From NCBI RefSeq assembly GCF_013618635.1, contig NZ_JABLSJ010000002.1:248001-312000 (forward strand): a stretch of DNA of 64,000 nucleotides, in the 5' to 3' direction. The notes below the pieces were generated by a model. The model saw nothing but the letters and a program-made list of their open reading frames with translations, made no database searches and was not told the origin of the DNA. Position 1 is the stretch's first letter, and every line of letters begins with the position of its first letter. Shown in pieces: positions 1 to 8,660 of the stretch. The position numbers and the translations under genes are program-made. The DNA comes from Thalassobacillus sp. CUG 92003 (GTDB taxonomy: Bacteria > Bacillota > Bacilli > Bacillales > Halobacillaceae).

Positions 1-360
1 GTAGCCAAAGCTTCACTCGTATTCATCGGCCTGGTTACGCTCTATATATCACTGGATCGGCCGGATTCCTTATCCATCTTAATTCAATTCAGTTTCTCAG
101 CTATCATCAGCGGTATTATTGCGCCGATTACACTCGGCTATTTTTGGGATAAAGCCAACCATTACGGTGCGATAGCAGCCGTGATTACAGGCGCATCCTT
201 ATACGTGCTGTTTACGAGTCAGAATATCATCGCCAATATTTATTTGGCTATGTTCTTCAGTTCAGTCGCAGGGTTCCTTGTGATGTTTGTAGCAGGCTTC
301 TTAGGCTCAGCATCTTCACATGAATGGGAAGAGAAAGAAGCCCTGCAGAAGAATGCGTGA
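1..360 (+). CDS. Sodium/solute symporter, C-terminal end (partial)
   Basis: The frame is open from the first base and stops at 358-360, giving the last 119 residues; the start lies outside the window. The visible part holds three or four hydrophobic segments separated by short loops, including a GYFWDKANHYGA stretch typical of the late transmembrane helices of sodium:solute symporters (SSS family), and ends in a charged cytoplasmic tail rich in Glu and Lys. The substrate cannot be told from this fragment. It lies 26 bp before an acyl-CoA dehydrogenase gene on the same strand, so the two probably share a transcript and the imported substrate may be an organic acid, which is inference. Confidence 0.7.
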   Translation, partial: VAKASLVFIGLVTLYISLDRPDSLSILIQFSFSAIISGIIAPITLGYFWDKANHYGAIAAVITGASLYVLFTSQNIIANIYLAMFFSSVAGFLVMFVAGFLGSASSHEWEEKEALQKNA

Positions 361-386
361 CCAAGCCATGAAAGGTGGAAAATGAA

Positions 387-1583
387 ATGGTTTATCACCC
401 CTACGTAACAACAACAAAACAACAGGAGATGCTGGAACGTATCAACCCCTTAGTAGAGCGATTCCACGAACGTGCCGGGGAAATAGATGAACAAGGCCGT
501 TTTCCTTTTGAAAACGTGGAAGAGCTGAAGTCCGCCGGTTATTTATCGTTAACCGTTCCGAAAAAATACGGCGGTGAAGGAATCGATTTATACGATTACG
601 TGCTCTTGCAGGAACGGCTTGCCGAAGGAGACGGGTCGACCGCTTTATCGGTGGGCTGGCACCTGGGAAGTGTTTTAGAAATCGAGGAAAGCAATACGTG
701 GCATCCCGCCACTTTTGGCACCGTATGTGACAAAGTGGTACAGGAAAAAGCGTTGCTTAACCGAGCAGCCACAGAAAAAGGTACGGGAAGTCCGACTAGA
801 GGAGGGATGCCGGCAACCCAGGCCATACACAACGGCAATGGATGGGAGATCTCGGGTCGGAAATCCTTTACGTCTATGGCGGTCGCCCTCGACTACTCGC
901 TCGTCACCGCGCAAATTGAAGACACTGACCGTATCGGTGTCTTTCTGATCAATCATCGTCTCCAAGGTGTGCACGTTGAAGACACATGGAATATGATCGC
1001 GATGCGCGGCACCAGAAGTGACGATTTGGTGCTCGATCACGTGCATGTACCGGAAGACGCTTTGGTCGAAGAAGAGAACCAGGCATCAGGCCCCTCCTTG
1101 CCCAAAGCCTGGCTGCTTCACATCCCGGCCTGTTATTTAGGCATTGCCCGTGCCGCGCGCAATTACGCAATTCATTTTGCTGAAACCTATCAACCGAATA
1201 GCCTGCCTGGCCCGATTAAAGAAGTGCCGGAAGTGCAGCGCAAAATTGGTGAAATGGAGCTATCCCTATTCCAGGCACGAGAAATGCTCTACTCCGTTGC
1301 GGCCCGCTGGGTCAATCATCCCGAGAAACGGTACGAAATGGCGACAGAACTCGGGGCCGTCAAACACACCGCTACCAATCATGCTGCCAGTGTGGTCGAT
1401 ATGGCAATGAGGATTGTTGGTGCACGCAGCCTAGCACAGGATAACCCGTTGCAACGTTACTACCGGGACGTCCGCTCCGGCTTGCATAACCCACCGATGG
1501 ACGATGCAGTCATCAACGCATTAGCAAAACAAGCGTTAACCGAGGAAGAGAAGAATGATAGCCGAACGGCTCGATCATCTTAA
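387..1583 (+). CDS. Acyl-CoA dehydrogenase family protein
   Basis: About 398 residues, the normal length for FAD-dependent acyl-CoA dehydrogenases, which desaturate acyl-CoA at C2-C3. The N-terminal helical domain (roughly residues 1-115), the beta domain (about 120-220, with the GRKSFTSMA segment) and the C-terminal helical bundle are recognisable. It most resembles the YdbM-like subgroup of Bacillus. I prefer the ATG at 387, because AAAGGTGG at 372-379 lies 7 bases before it; an in-frame GTG at 375 would overlap that ribosome binding site. It follows the symporter gene closely and is probably cotranscribed. Substrate chain length cannot be judged, and hydroxylase-like members of the same fold are an alternative. 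Confidence 0.8.
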   Translation: MVYHPYVTTTKQQEMLERINPLVERFHERAGEIDEQGRFPFENVEELKSAGYLSLTVPKKYGGEGIDLYDYVLLQERLAEGDGSTALSVGWHLGSVLEIEESNTWHPATFGTVCDKVVQEKALLNRAATEKGTGSPTRGGMPATQAIHNGNGWEISGRKSFTSMAVALDYSLVTAQIEDTDRIGVFLINHRLQGVHVEDTWNMIAMRGTRSDDLVLDHVHVPEDALVEEENQASGPSLPKAWLLHIPACYLGIARAARNYAIHFAETYQPNSLPGPIKEVPEVQRKIGEMELSLFQAREMLYSVAARWVNHPEKRYEMATELGAVKHTATNHAASVVDMAMRIVGARSLAQDNPLQRYYRDVRSGLHNPPMDDAVINALAKQALTEEEKNDSRTARSS

Positions 1584-1584
1584 C

Positions 1585-1608
1585 GTGAAAAATATAAATT
1601 TTTTTCAC
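1585..1608 (+). terminator. A+T-rich hairpin after the dehydrogenase gene
   Basis: GTGAAAAA pairs with TTTTTCAC across an 8-base A/T loop just after the stop codon. The stem is A/T rich and the U-run is inside the stem, so this is a weak candidate terminator only. Confidence 0.35.
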
Positions 1609-1648
1609 TCATTTGGTTCTATTTTTAAAAGTTGGGAATAATATAGAG

Positions 1649-1722
1649 TATAATACTTTATTTCCTCCTAACTTCCATAGAACCTATGTGGAGAGGGCGA
1701 CAGTCATTGTCGCCTCTTTTCT
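1649..1722 (+). ncRNA. Possible short transcript ending in a terminator
   Basis: A perfect TATAAT (1649-1654) is followed about 45 bases later by a GGCGACA/TGTCGCC hairpin and TCTTTTCTT, with no ORF between them. A CCATAG/CTATG stem can form in the interval. There is no good -35 box, so this could equally be a second terminator for the upstream gene. Reported as a weak small-RNA candidate. Confidence 0.25.
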
Positions 1723-1772
1723 TGTGGGCAATGAGCAGCCCCAGCAGGAGCCCCCCTAATTCCAGATCAGTA

Positions 1773-1817
1773 CACAAAAACGCCGAACTGATTTACAATC
1801 AGTTCGGCGTTTTTGTG
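1773..1817. terminator. Bidirectional terminator of the GCCGAAC family
   Basis: A perfect 21-bp inverted repeat with a 3-base loop; the core is CGCCGAACTGATT and the outer part is A-rich on the left and T-rich on the right, so it has a U-run in both directions. It separates the convergent acyl-CoA dehydrogenase and opuAA-type genes. Near copies of the stem recur at 20718, 28851, 49626 and 59546. Confidence 0.85.
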
Positions 1818-1829
1818 ATTTATTCTGTG

Positions 1830-3041
1830 TTATGATTCGCTGACGGTATTGTCTTCCGTTTCTTGTTCAGAGACAAGGCTGGAGAGGACATGGACACGGA
1901 GGATCAGGCCTTCCAACTTGTTATTCTCATTAATGACAGCTAACGGAAATTTAGCCTCTAATGCTTTCGGAATGATGTCTTGGACGTATTCTTGCTTATC
2001 GATGGTCGTAACATCTTTGATAAGCACGTCTTCAAGGCTCTGCTTTTCTTTAATGCCTTCGACCACATCATCTATGGTGACGATTCCTTGCAAACGGCGC
2101 TGCCGGTCCACGACGAACGCGCTTGAAACCCCGTTTTCTTCCATCTCTCTAATGGCAACTTTCAAACCATCCTTAAGTGATACGAGAGCGTTAGGTTGGA
2201 TCATAATGTTTTGGGCCTGAAGGATTTTGGAGCGGTCAATATCCTTAATAAAGTTTGAAATATAGTCATTGGCCGGTGCTTCCAAAATTTCTTCAGGGGT
2301 TCCGACTTGAACAACTTTACCATCTTTCATCACGGCGACGCGGTCGCCGATCTTGAAGGCTTCATTCACATCATGTGTGATGAAGATGATGGTCTTTTTC
2401 AATCGATCCTGAATGTCGAGCAGTTCCAGCTGCATTTCTCTCCGGATGAGAGGGTCCAGGGCACTGAACGGTTCATCCATAAGCAGAATGTCCGGGTCAT
2501 TCGCTAGCGAGCGTGCTAAACCTACGCGCTGTTGCATCCCACCCGATAGTTCATCCGGATATTTGTTTTCATATCCCTTCAGACCAACGTTTTCAATATT
2601 TTCCATAGCAATCCGCTGCCGTTTTTCTTTGGAATAGTTTTTGATCTCTAATCCGTATTCCACATTACCGAGGACGGTGCGATGACTGAACAAGCCAAAA
2701 TGTTGGAAGACCATCGAGATTTTTTCCTGTCGATAGGTCTTTAGCTTTTTGGCGTTGTATTCAATGATATTTTCACCATCAACGTTGATAGCTCCATATG
2801 TCGGGTTATTGAGCAGGTTGAAACAGCGAATCAAGGTCGACTTTCCACTGCCTGAGAGCCCCATGATAACAAACGTTTCGCCTTCATTTACTTCTAGAGA
2901 AGCATCGTAAACGCCGACAGTGTGATTGGTTTTCGCTAAGATTTCATCTTTCGATACGCCTTCTTTAATCATAGGAATAACAGACTTAGGGCGGGGTCCG
3001 AAGATTTTTGAGACGTGTTCAATTTTAATTTTTGGTTCCAT
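1830..3041 (-). CDS. opuAA: Glycine betaine/proline-type ABC transporter ATP-binding protein
   Basis: About 403 residues. It is the ATPase of an OpuA/ProU-type osmoprotectant importer on the cytoplasmic face. Walker A is GLSGSGKST near residue 62, the signature is LSGGMQQR, and Walker B is DILLMDEPFSALD. The C-terminal 120 residues form a tandem CBS pair, the ionic-strength sensor of this family. ATG at 3041 lies just after the permease stop; an in-frame TTG at 3047 overlaps the stop (TTGA) and is a possible alternative because the AGGGGGA ribosome site sits between the usual distances for both. Last gene of a five-gene leftward operon in which the binding protein comes first, the reverse of the B. 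subtilis opuA order. Confidence 0.9.
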   Translation of the reverse strand: MEPKIKIEHVSKIFGPRPKSVIPMIKEGVSKDEILAKTNHTVGVYDASLEVNEGETFVIMGLSGSGKSTLIRCFNLLNNPTYGAINVDGENIIEYNAKKLKTYRQEKISMVFQHFGLFSHRTVLGNVEYGLEIKNYSKEKRQRIAMENIENVGLKGYENKYPDELSGGMQQRVGLARSLANDPDILLMDEPFSALDPLIRREMQLELLDIQDRLKKTIIFITHDVNEAFKIGDRVAVMKDGKVVQVGTPEEILEAPANDYISNFIKDIDRSKILQAQNIMIQPNALVSLKDGLKVAIREMEENGVSSAFVVDRQRRLQGIVTIDDVVEGIKEKQSLEDVLIKDVTTIDKQEYVQDIIPKALEAKFPLAVINENNKLEGLILRVHVLSSLVSEQETEDNTVSES

Positions 3042-3043
3042 AA

Positions 3044-3907
3044 TCAATCAGTCCCCCTGTGTTTTTGGAAACGATCAGCAATGCCGCCTGTCACGCGGTC
3101 GATAATAATGGCAAGAAAGACGATGCTGATACCCGCCTCAAAGCCTAATGAAATGTCAATTCGATTGATGGAGATTAATACTTGTTCACCAAGGCCTTTC
3201 GCTCCAACCATGGAAGCGATGACAACCATGGCTAAAGCCATCATCGTCGTTTGGTTGACACCGGCCATTATCGTAGGCAAGGCTTGGGGAAGCTGGACTT
3301 TTTTCAGCATCTGCAGTTTTGAGGAGCCGAACGATTCGGCTGATTCGATAACTTCTTTGTCAACATTTCGAATCGCAAGCTCCGTCAAGCGAATGACAGG
3401 AGGGAGCGAATAAATTAAGGTTGCAAATACTGCGGAGACGTTACCGAGTCCGAAAAAGAAAATAGCAGGAATCAAATAGACGAAACTTGGCATCGTTTGC
3501 ATGGCATCGAGGATGGGTCGCATCATAAACGAGAATTTTTTGCTGAATGCCATCAAAACACCTAAAGGGATGCCGATGAGTAAGGAAATAAAGACAGATG
3601 TCAGGACGATCGCAATAGTAGTAAGCAGTACATCCCATAAACCGAATGTTCCCACGAGGAAGATAAAGAAAGCGTAAAGCGCACCTGAGAATACCGATTT
3701 AAAGCGCCATCCTAATAGAAAAATGATGATAAGTAAAACCCACCATGGCAAAAACGATAAAAAGCCTTCAATGCCGTTAATGGTTCTGAACGAAATCACA
3801 CGAATGAATTCAAACAGGCCAGCGAATGTGGTGTCCAGCCAATTAATGAAGGCCTCCACATAATCCCCGATGAATTCCCAGCGTATTTCAGGAAAATTAT
3901 TATTCAT
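3044..3907 (-). CDS. opuAB: Glycine betaine-type ABC transporter permease
   Basis: 287 residues with about six hydrophobic segments and the binding-protein-dependent permease fold. The EAA-type loop (ESAESFGSSKLQMLKKVQLPQALP) is interpreted as the contact to the ATPase. The length matches OpuAB. It is followed within 2 bases by the ATPase gene and preceded by a 97-base gap from the binding-protein gene that contains a terminator-like hairpin. Together with its neighbours it should form an osmoprotectant importer; the exact substrate (glycine betaine, proline betaine, carnitine or another) cannot be read from the sequence. Confidence 0.9.
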   Translation of the reverse strand: MNNNFPEIRWEFIGDYVEAFINWLDTTFAGLFEFIRVISFRTINGIEGFLSFLPWWVLLIIIFLLGWRFKSVFSGALYAFFIFLVGTFGLWDVLLTTIAIVLTSVFISLLIGIPLGVLMAFSKKFSFMMRPILDAMQTMPSFVYLIPAIFFFGLGNVSAVFATLIYSLPPVIRLTELAIRNVDKEVIESAESFGSSKLQMLKKVQLPQALPTIMAGVNQTTMMALAMVVIASMVGAKGLGEQVLISINRIDISLGFEAGISIVFLAIIIDRVTGGIADRFQKHRGTD

Positions 3908-3953
3908 AATGTCGTTGCGCTATGCAACTGTTCACCTCTCTTATTGTCAGGCT

Positions 3954-3994
3954 TTAAAAAAGGTGAAGAAGCCAGCCAGTGCCAACCTCTTCAC
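3954..3994 (-). terminator. Intercistronic attenuator between binding protein and permease
   Basis: On the minus strand GTGAAGA pairs with TCTTCAC and is followed by CTTTTTT, within an operon. Such partial terminators are known to give more binding protein than membrane components; here the binding-protein gene is upstream, which fits that role. Confidence 0.6.
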
Positions 3995-4004
3995 GCATTT
4001 CTCA

Positions 4005-5021
4005 TTACTTCATGGAATCTTTTACTTTAGTGGCAACATCTTCTGGCAGCCATTCTGTCCAGATATCTTCATGTTGTTCCATCCACCACATCGCAGCTTC
4101 CTCAGCTGACGCGTCGTTGTCTTTCATATAAGCCAGTGCTTCACCTGTCAAGTCACTGCTTGTTTCGTAATTTTTCAAGAATTCCACAACTTCTGGTGCT
4201 TGGTCAGGCAAGTCTTTATTTGCTGCGACTACCACGTCATTGGGGGGGAATTCTGTTCCTTTGTTTTTGTTCCATTGCTCTTCGTTATATTCAGGTTCTT
4301 CAAGCAGCGTCATATCGTATTTAGCCGTAACCCAGGTTGGCGACCAGTAGTAACCGACCCATGGCTCTCCGTTTTCATAAGCATCCGCAAGTGATGTTAC
4401 AATCGCGGAGTCAGAACCTGGCAAGAAGTAGTTATACTCTTCTTCCAGTCCGTAGGTGGTCATTTTCGTATCCAAATACTCACTTAAAGCCCAGCCTGAA
4501 GGAGCGCCGATCACACGACCTTTGCTTGGATCTTCCGGATCTTTAAAAACGTCCGGGTATTTTTCCAAGTCTTTTACACTCTTCAAGTCTGGAGCCTTCG
4601 CTTCAATCCCGCGTTCTTCGTCTCCTTCAATGACATATGTCGGAACCCAAAGACCTTGACGGTTATCATCGAAGTTAGTAGAGAGTTTGACAATGTCTCC
4701 AGCATCAGTTGCTTCGGTGTAAAGTTCTTTAATATTATCGGTCCAAACTTCCATGTAGGCATTGATATCACCTTGGCGCAAACCTTGAATGGTTGCGGCC
4801 GTTGACCCGGTGGTTACGTCCGTTTCATAGCCATAACCTTCTTCGATGATTTTTTGAGCAATGCTGTTATGGAAACGAATGCTATCCCATCCGGCGTCTG
4901 CTAGAACAATTTTATCAATTCCGCTGCCTTCTCCTCCTGAAGTATCACCATTACCGTTATCGCCTCCACAACCGGCAACAACAAGTAACATAATCGTAAA
5001 CGTCACTATGAGCTTTTTCAT
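4005..5021 (-). CDS. opuAC: Glycine betaine-type ABC transporter substrate-binding lipoprotein
   Basis: 338 residues. The N-terminus has two Lys, a hydrophobic stretch and a VAGC lipobox with Cys near residue 18, so it should be a membrane-anchored extracellular lipoprotein. The mature part begins with a Gly/Ser/Asp linker and has the OpuAC/ProX hallmarks DAGWDSIRFHN, QGDINAYMEVWTDN and several Trp/Tyr residues (GYYWSPTW) that could form an aromatic cage for a quaternary amine. It lies 38 bp after the class II aldolase gene and is the first transporter gene of the operon. The linkage to two oxidoreductase/aldolase genes raises the possibility that the ligand is also metabolised, which is inference. 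Confidence 0.85.
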   Translation of the reverse strand: MKKLIVTFTIMLLVVAGCGGDNGNGDTSGGEGSGIDKIVLADAGWDSIRFHNSIAQKIIEEGYGYETDVTTGSTAATIQGLRQGDINAYMEVWTDNIKELYTEATDAGDIVKLSTNFDDNRQGLWVPTYVIEGDEERGIEAKAPDLKSVKDLEKYPDVFKDPEDPSKGRVIGAPSGWALSEYLDTKMTTYGLEEEYNYFLPGSDSAIVTSLADAYENGEPWVGYYWSPTWVTAKYDMTLLEEPEYNEEQWNKNKGTEFPPNDVVVAANKDLPDQAPEVVEFLKNYETSSDLTGEALAYMKDNDASAEEAAMWWMEQHEDIWTEWLPEDVATKVKDSMK

Positions 5022-5059
5022 GTTATGTGTAATCTCCTTTCGAATAGTTGGGTATGTGT

Positions 5060-5815
5060 TTAATTCAATAAATCGGGTTGTTCCTTAACAATTCGATCAT
5101 AAAGCGGTTTGAAGTCGTGCGCGGCTACGTCGGGAAGCCCCATTTGCTTATATGTGTGTTCAGCATATTTCGCTTCGATTGGAATCGGCTTTTGGCCAGA
5201 CGATTCGACAATCATTTGAATTTGGCAGGCACGTTCCATTGCAATGAACCACCATGCAGCTTCATCGGCAGAATGACCCACAGTCAACAATCCGTGATTA
5301 CGTAAAATGACCGCTTTATTTCCGCCGAGTGCATCAGCAATCCGCTTTCCTTCCGATGTTTCGTAAACAACACCGGTGTAGTCGTTGAAGAGAGAATGAT
5401 CCTGGTAAAAAGCACACGCATCTTGCGTAAGAGGCTCAAGCTTTTTTCCTAAAGTGGAAAATGCCATGCCGTAAGGGGAATGGGAATGGGCGGCTGCCGT
5501 CACATCCGGACGAGCTTTATGGATAGCTGAATGAATGGCAAATGCAGCCCCGTTAATATCATGCTTGCCCTCTAAAATATTGCCGTCTTCATCAATCCGC
5601 ATGAGATCGGACGCGGTAACTTGACTGAAATGGACAAGGTAAGGATTCACCCAAAAATGTTGCTCATTTTCAGGATCCCTTACGGTAATATGACCCGCTG
5701 AACCATCATTGAAGCCAAATTTTGAGAACAGGCGAAATGAGGCAGCCAGCCGTTGTTTAATGTATTGCCTTTCTTCTTCTATGGAATGGAATGTCGGCGT
5801 AAGCTCGTTCATCAT
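5060..5815 (-). CDS. Class II aldolase/adducin family protein
   Basis: 251 residues. Metal-binding His residues are visible in AAHSHSPYG near residue 115 and in RNHGLLTVG near residue 175, as in fuculose-phosphate aldolase-type and related decarboxylase enzymes that bind zinc and stabilise an enediolate. GSAGHITVRDP near residue 40 is the phosphate/substrate loop of the family, modified from the GNxS form. Two adjacent ATGs (5815 and 5812) follow AGGAGG; the second has the better spacing. It starts 9 bases after the hydroxyacid dehydrogenase gene and precedes the OpuA-type transporter, so it is cotranscribed. The natural substrate is unknown. Confidence 0.8.
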   Translation of the reverse strand: MMNELTPTFHSIEEERQYIKQRLAASFRLFSKFGFNDGSAGHITVRDPENEQHFWVNPYLVHFSQVTASDLMRIDEDGNILEGKHDINGAAFAIHSAIHKARPDVTAAAHSHSPYGMAFSTLGKKLEPLTQDACAFYQDHSLFNDYTGVVYETSEGKRIADALGGNKAVILRNHGLLTVGHSADEAAWWFIAMERACQIQMIVESSGQKPIPIEAKYAEHTYKQMGLPDVAAHDFKPLYDRIVKEQPDLLN

Positions 5816-5824
5816 AACAGCCTC

Positions 5825-6778
5825 CTAATAACCTTTTGTTAAATCAACTAAGTAAAGCAAATGATCATTTTGCATGAATGCGTGATAGTTTTCCGCGAAT
5901 TTGTCCAAACATCGATCCATATACTGAGGAGATTTAGCTGCAACATGCGGCGTTACAATGATTTTGTCGTGATTCCAGAACGGATGCGAGGACGGCAGCG
6001 GTTCTTGGTCAAAAACATCTAAAGCAGCTCCCGCAATCTCATGATCATCAATAGCTTGGAGTAAAGCATGATCATCGATTAACGGGCCACGCCCTAAATT
6101 GATCAGAAAGGCACTCGGTTTCATGCTGTGATACTCCTTATCACTCATGCAATGGGTCGTAGACTCTGTCACAGGCATCAGCAAAATGACGTAGTCACTC
6201 AACTGTAACGCGTCACAACGGTCTTCAAGCTTGTACATATAATCGAACGGTGGTTTCATATGGCCGGTCGTATTCACACCGTACACTGTCATGTTTAACG
6301 CTTTGCACTTGGCAGCAATCTCAATGCCGATCGTGCCCGCCCCCATAATGGTTACTGTCTGCCCGTGCAGCTCTTGAAAAACAGCTTCCGTTTCCCAATG
6401 GTTTTCATTTTGATACGTTTGATAACGCGTAATATTACCATTAAAATGAAACATCATTGAAAGGGTGTACTCTGCCATCGGAATGCTCTGAATTCCCTTC
6501 ATATTGGTCACTTGAATGTTTCTATCGTGAAGTTCATCGAAAGGCAGGTGTTCAACGCCAGCCTGAAAAATTTGCACCCAGATTAAGTTGGGCATTTTTG
6601 CTATTAATTCAGGCGTTACGTCATGTCCATACGTTATCCAAATGCGGACTTGTGGTAGTAAAGAAGTCTGTGAAGCTAAATCTTCTGTAATATGTTCAAC
6701 AGGAAGATCAGCTGAAGTCATTGTCGTTAGTTTCGCTAGTTGATCGGATGTAAGATCCTCAGTTGTAATTAACAGCAT
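5825..6778 (-). CDS. D-isomer-specific 2-hydroxyacid dehydrogenase
   Basis: 317 residues. The NAD(P)-binding domain carries GAGTIG near residue 150. The catalytic trio of the family is present: Arg in NLGRGPLID, Glu in DVFDQEPLP and His in VTPHVAA. Such enzymes reduce 2-keto acids or oxidise D-2-hydroxy acids. It is the first gene of the leftward operon that continues with an aldolase and an ABC importer, which suggests a shared job in handling a hydroxylated organic acid or solute (inference). AGGAG about 8 bases before ATG 6778 supports the start. Confidence 0.85.
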   Translation of the reverse strand: MLLITTEDLTSDQLAKLTTMTSADLPVEHITEDLASQTSLLPQVRIWITYGHDVTPELIAKMPNLIWVQIFQAGVEHLPFDELHDRNIQVTNMKGIQSIPMAEYTLSMMFHFNGNITRYQTYQNENHWETEAVFQELHGQTVTIMGAGTIGIEIAAKCKALNMTVYGVNTTGHMKPPFDYMYKLEDRCDALQLSDYVILLMPVTESTTHCMSDKEYHSMKPSAFLINLGRGPLIDDHALLQAIDDHEIAGAALDVFDQEPLPSSHPFWNHDKIIVTPHVAAKSPQYMDRCLDKFAENYHAFMQNDHLLYLVDLTKGY

Positions 6779-7064
6779 AGTATATCTCCTTGAATATCCC
6801 TGAAAATGACGACATTACTTATTGTATCGCTAACTTGAAAGATAACGAAGGTGAATAAAAGATGAAGAAACGTACTCAACAGGCATTGCACGCTACTGAG
6901 CAAAATTAGTGACTTTTTTCATACAATCAATGTCATATGCTCGCGATATATGTCGAATACGCAAAAATTAATCTTTTTTCAATTTTAGTTTTATCAAATT
7001 GATACTGATTATGCATGAATCGGTGGTAGCCAAAGGACTCAATTCGGAGGATTGACTTTAATAA
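6779..7064. other. Intergenic region, upstream of the hydroxyacid dehydrogenase operon
   Basis: 286 bases with no convincing ORF. It must hold the leftward operon promoter, but I cannot place it confidently. The right part is A+T rich and has no clear repeat. Confidence 0.4.
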
Positions 7065-7075
7065 GTGCCTGATTT

Positions 7076-7241
7076 TGGACGATTGCGCGCTCATCTTGGG
7101 CGATTTGACATATTATGGGCGATTCTAGTCCCGGCTTGGGCGGTTTCACTCCCCACATGGGCGATTGTAGGACCTCTTTGGGCGATTGTGCCCTCATCTT
7201 GGGCGTTTTTTGCCCTCAACTTGTGCGCTCAAGCATTGCGG
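7076..7241. repeat. Degenerate 21-bp array A (core TTGGGCGATT)
   Basis: Eight units start at 7076, 7097, 7116, 7137, 7158, 7179, 7200 and 7221; six of the seven steps are exactly 21 bases and one is 19. Each unit has a conserved core of about 9 bases (TGGGCGATT) followed by about 12 variable bases. Read in the + frame it gives a W-A-[IV] heptad, but there is no ribosome binding site and the last units decay, so I do not call it a gene. It has the same period as arrays at 34714 and 61683, which have different cores. Confidence 0.85.
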
Positions 7242-7263
7242 GGTCGGTTAGTCTCCCCGGCAA

Positions 7264-7295
7264 ATAAAAAACCGCTTCCTTATTAAGGAAAGCGG
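7264..7295 (-). terminator. Terminator of the M14 peptidase gene
   Basis: On the minus strand CCGCTTTCC and GGAAGCGG pair and are followed by TTTTTTATT, 15 bases beyond the peptidase stop codon. Confidence 0.85.
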
Positions 7296-7309
7296 CGGTC
7301 GTACTTTGT

Positions 7310-8497
7310 TTACATATATAAACTGGCTAGAAAAATCCCGAGCGTTTCTTGATAAATTTCATCAAATTGACTTAAGGGAAGCGGGTTGACGCCTTCTCCG
7401 AGCTCTACTGTAAAGCCGGGGCGCTGCCATACTTTGATGAACCAGTCTTTATAACCAGCGAAACTATCGACATATTGGATGGGTTCGTATCCGCTGACAC
7501 GGTAAAATTCATTCACGATCACTTCTGATTCTGGTGGTTCTAACCCTTCGTATCCCCAGAAGATGACTTCGCCTTGGGTGTGGAAGGCAAGCATCCGGTC
7601 AAATTGCCGTTCGCCAGCTAGTTCTGCCATGGCGATGCTTTCAGGTTCTGTTAAGGGTTGATAACCGGGAAAATCGCGTGGAGCTGGCTGTGTAGGTTTT
7701 CGGGCGGCTTCGACATCCCATTTTGCCGGGTATTGATTGTTCAAATCGACGCCCCTGATGTTCGCTTTCCAACCTGAGAAGTCCGTGATGCCATTGTTAA
7801 TCGCGAGGGCTTCTTCTCCGTATCGCCCGGGTGGCGGTCCGTTAAGCGTGAGGTCGACGCCATCGGGGTCAACCATTGGTACTATGGAGAGCGTCACCTG
7901 GTCGTAAAATGGGCTGACGTTGATGCCCCTAATGGGCTCCTGGTTGGTTAATGCCAACAAGTAGTCGTTAAGAAATTGCATGATAATTGCCGTGGTGATC
8001 CATTCATTGGCGTGAAATGAGCCATTCCAATGGACGATTTTCGGGCCGTTGCCAATTTGCAATTCCGTCAATTCTTTTCCCATAACACTCGATCCGATGG
8101 CTTCCTGGCGCATGAACGGGTAGATTTCTAATAGAGTATCGAGGTCAAGGTTGAGCGCTTCGAAATCATACGGGCGATTGCCATTAATTAGTCGTGACGT
8201 GACACGGTCGGGGAGCAGGATGGTTTGGTCAACCTGGAGGTTATCGGGGTTAACGTTCGGGTTCAATAAATAGAGGCTGTCAAGTTCTATTCCCTGTCCG
8301 GTAGCTAACCGCCAATACGTATCACCAGCTTGAATCGAATAAGTGCGCGTGGTATAGCCAGGAATGATGATGCGTTGACCGATATAAAGAGCATCAGGTG
8401 CCACTTGAGGATTTGAATCTATAATCAATTGCAAGGGGATATTGAATAAGCTCGCATAATACCAAAGCGTATCACCTTGCCGTACTTGAACATCCAT
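7310..8497 (-). CDS. LysM-domain M14 peptidase (gamma-D-glutamyl-diaminopimelate endopeptidase type)
   Basis: 395 residues. Two N-terminal LysM domains (about 1-47 and 50-96) with QGDTLW and AGDTYW starts bind peptidoglycan. They are followed by a zinc carboxypeptidase domain: zinc ligands HANE near residue 165 and His in AFHTQGE near residue 307, and the catalytic Glu in FTVELGEG near residue 370. This is the architecture of ENP1/YqgT enzymes, which cut the D-Glu/meso-DAP bond of wall peptides, often during sporulation or recycling. There is no signal peptide, also typical of this family. The AGGAGGC site precedes ATG 8497 at good spacing. Confidence 0.88.
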   Translation of the reverse strand: MDVQVRQGDTLWYYASLFNIPLQLIIDSNPQVAPDALYIGQRIIIPGYTTRTYSIQAGDTYWRLATGQGIELDSLYLLNPNVNPDNLQVDQTILLPDRVTSRLINGNRPYDFEALNLDLDTLLEIYPFMRQEAIGSSVMGKELTELQIGNGPKIVHWNGSFHANEWITTAIIMQFLNDYLLALTNQEPIRGINVSPFYDQVTLSIVPMVDPDGVDLTLNGPPPGRYGEEALAINNGITDFSGWKANIRGVDLNNQYPAKWDVEAARKPTQPAPRDFPGYQPLTEPESIAMAELAGERQFDRMLAFHTQGEVIFWGYEGLEPPESEVIVNEFYRVSGYEPIQYVDSFAGYKDWFIKVWQRPGFTVELGEGVNPLPLSQFDEIYQETLGIFLASLYM

Positions 8498-8660
8498 TTC
8501 TCTGCCTCCTAACTATGTCATCATTTCTATTGTATGTTCGTTCGTACCCAGGATGAACACTAATGCGCGTGAAGCTTTCTCCAAATTAAAGGAAAATCTC
8601 ATAAGTCCTCGAATACGTTATGTAGTAATGAATTTTCACTTAAATGAGGAGGGGGACGCG

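Noticed and set aside
7065-7286. Open frame with a W-A-[IV] heptad repeat across array A
   Set aside because: No ribosome binding site; the periodicity is explained by the 21-base DNA repeat, one unit is 19 bases, and the pattern decays at the end.
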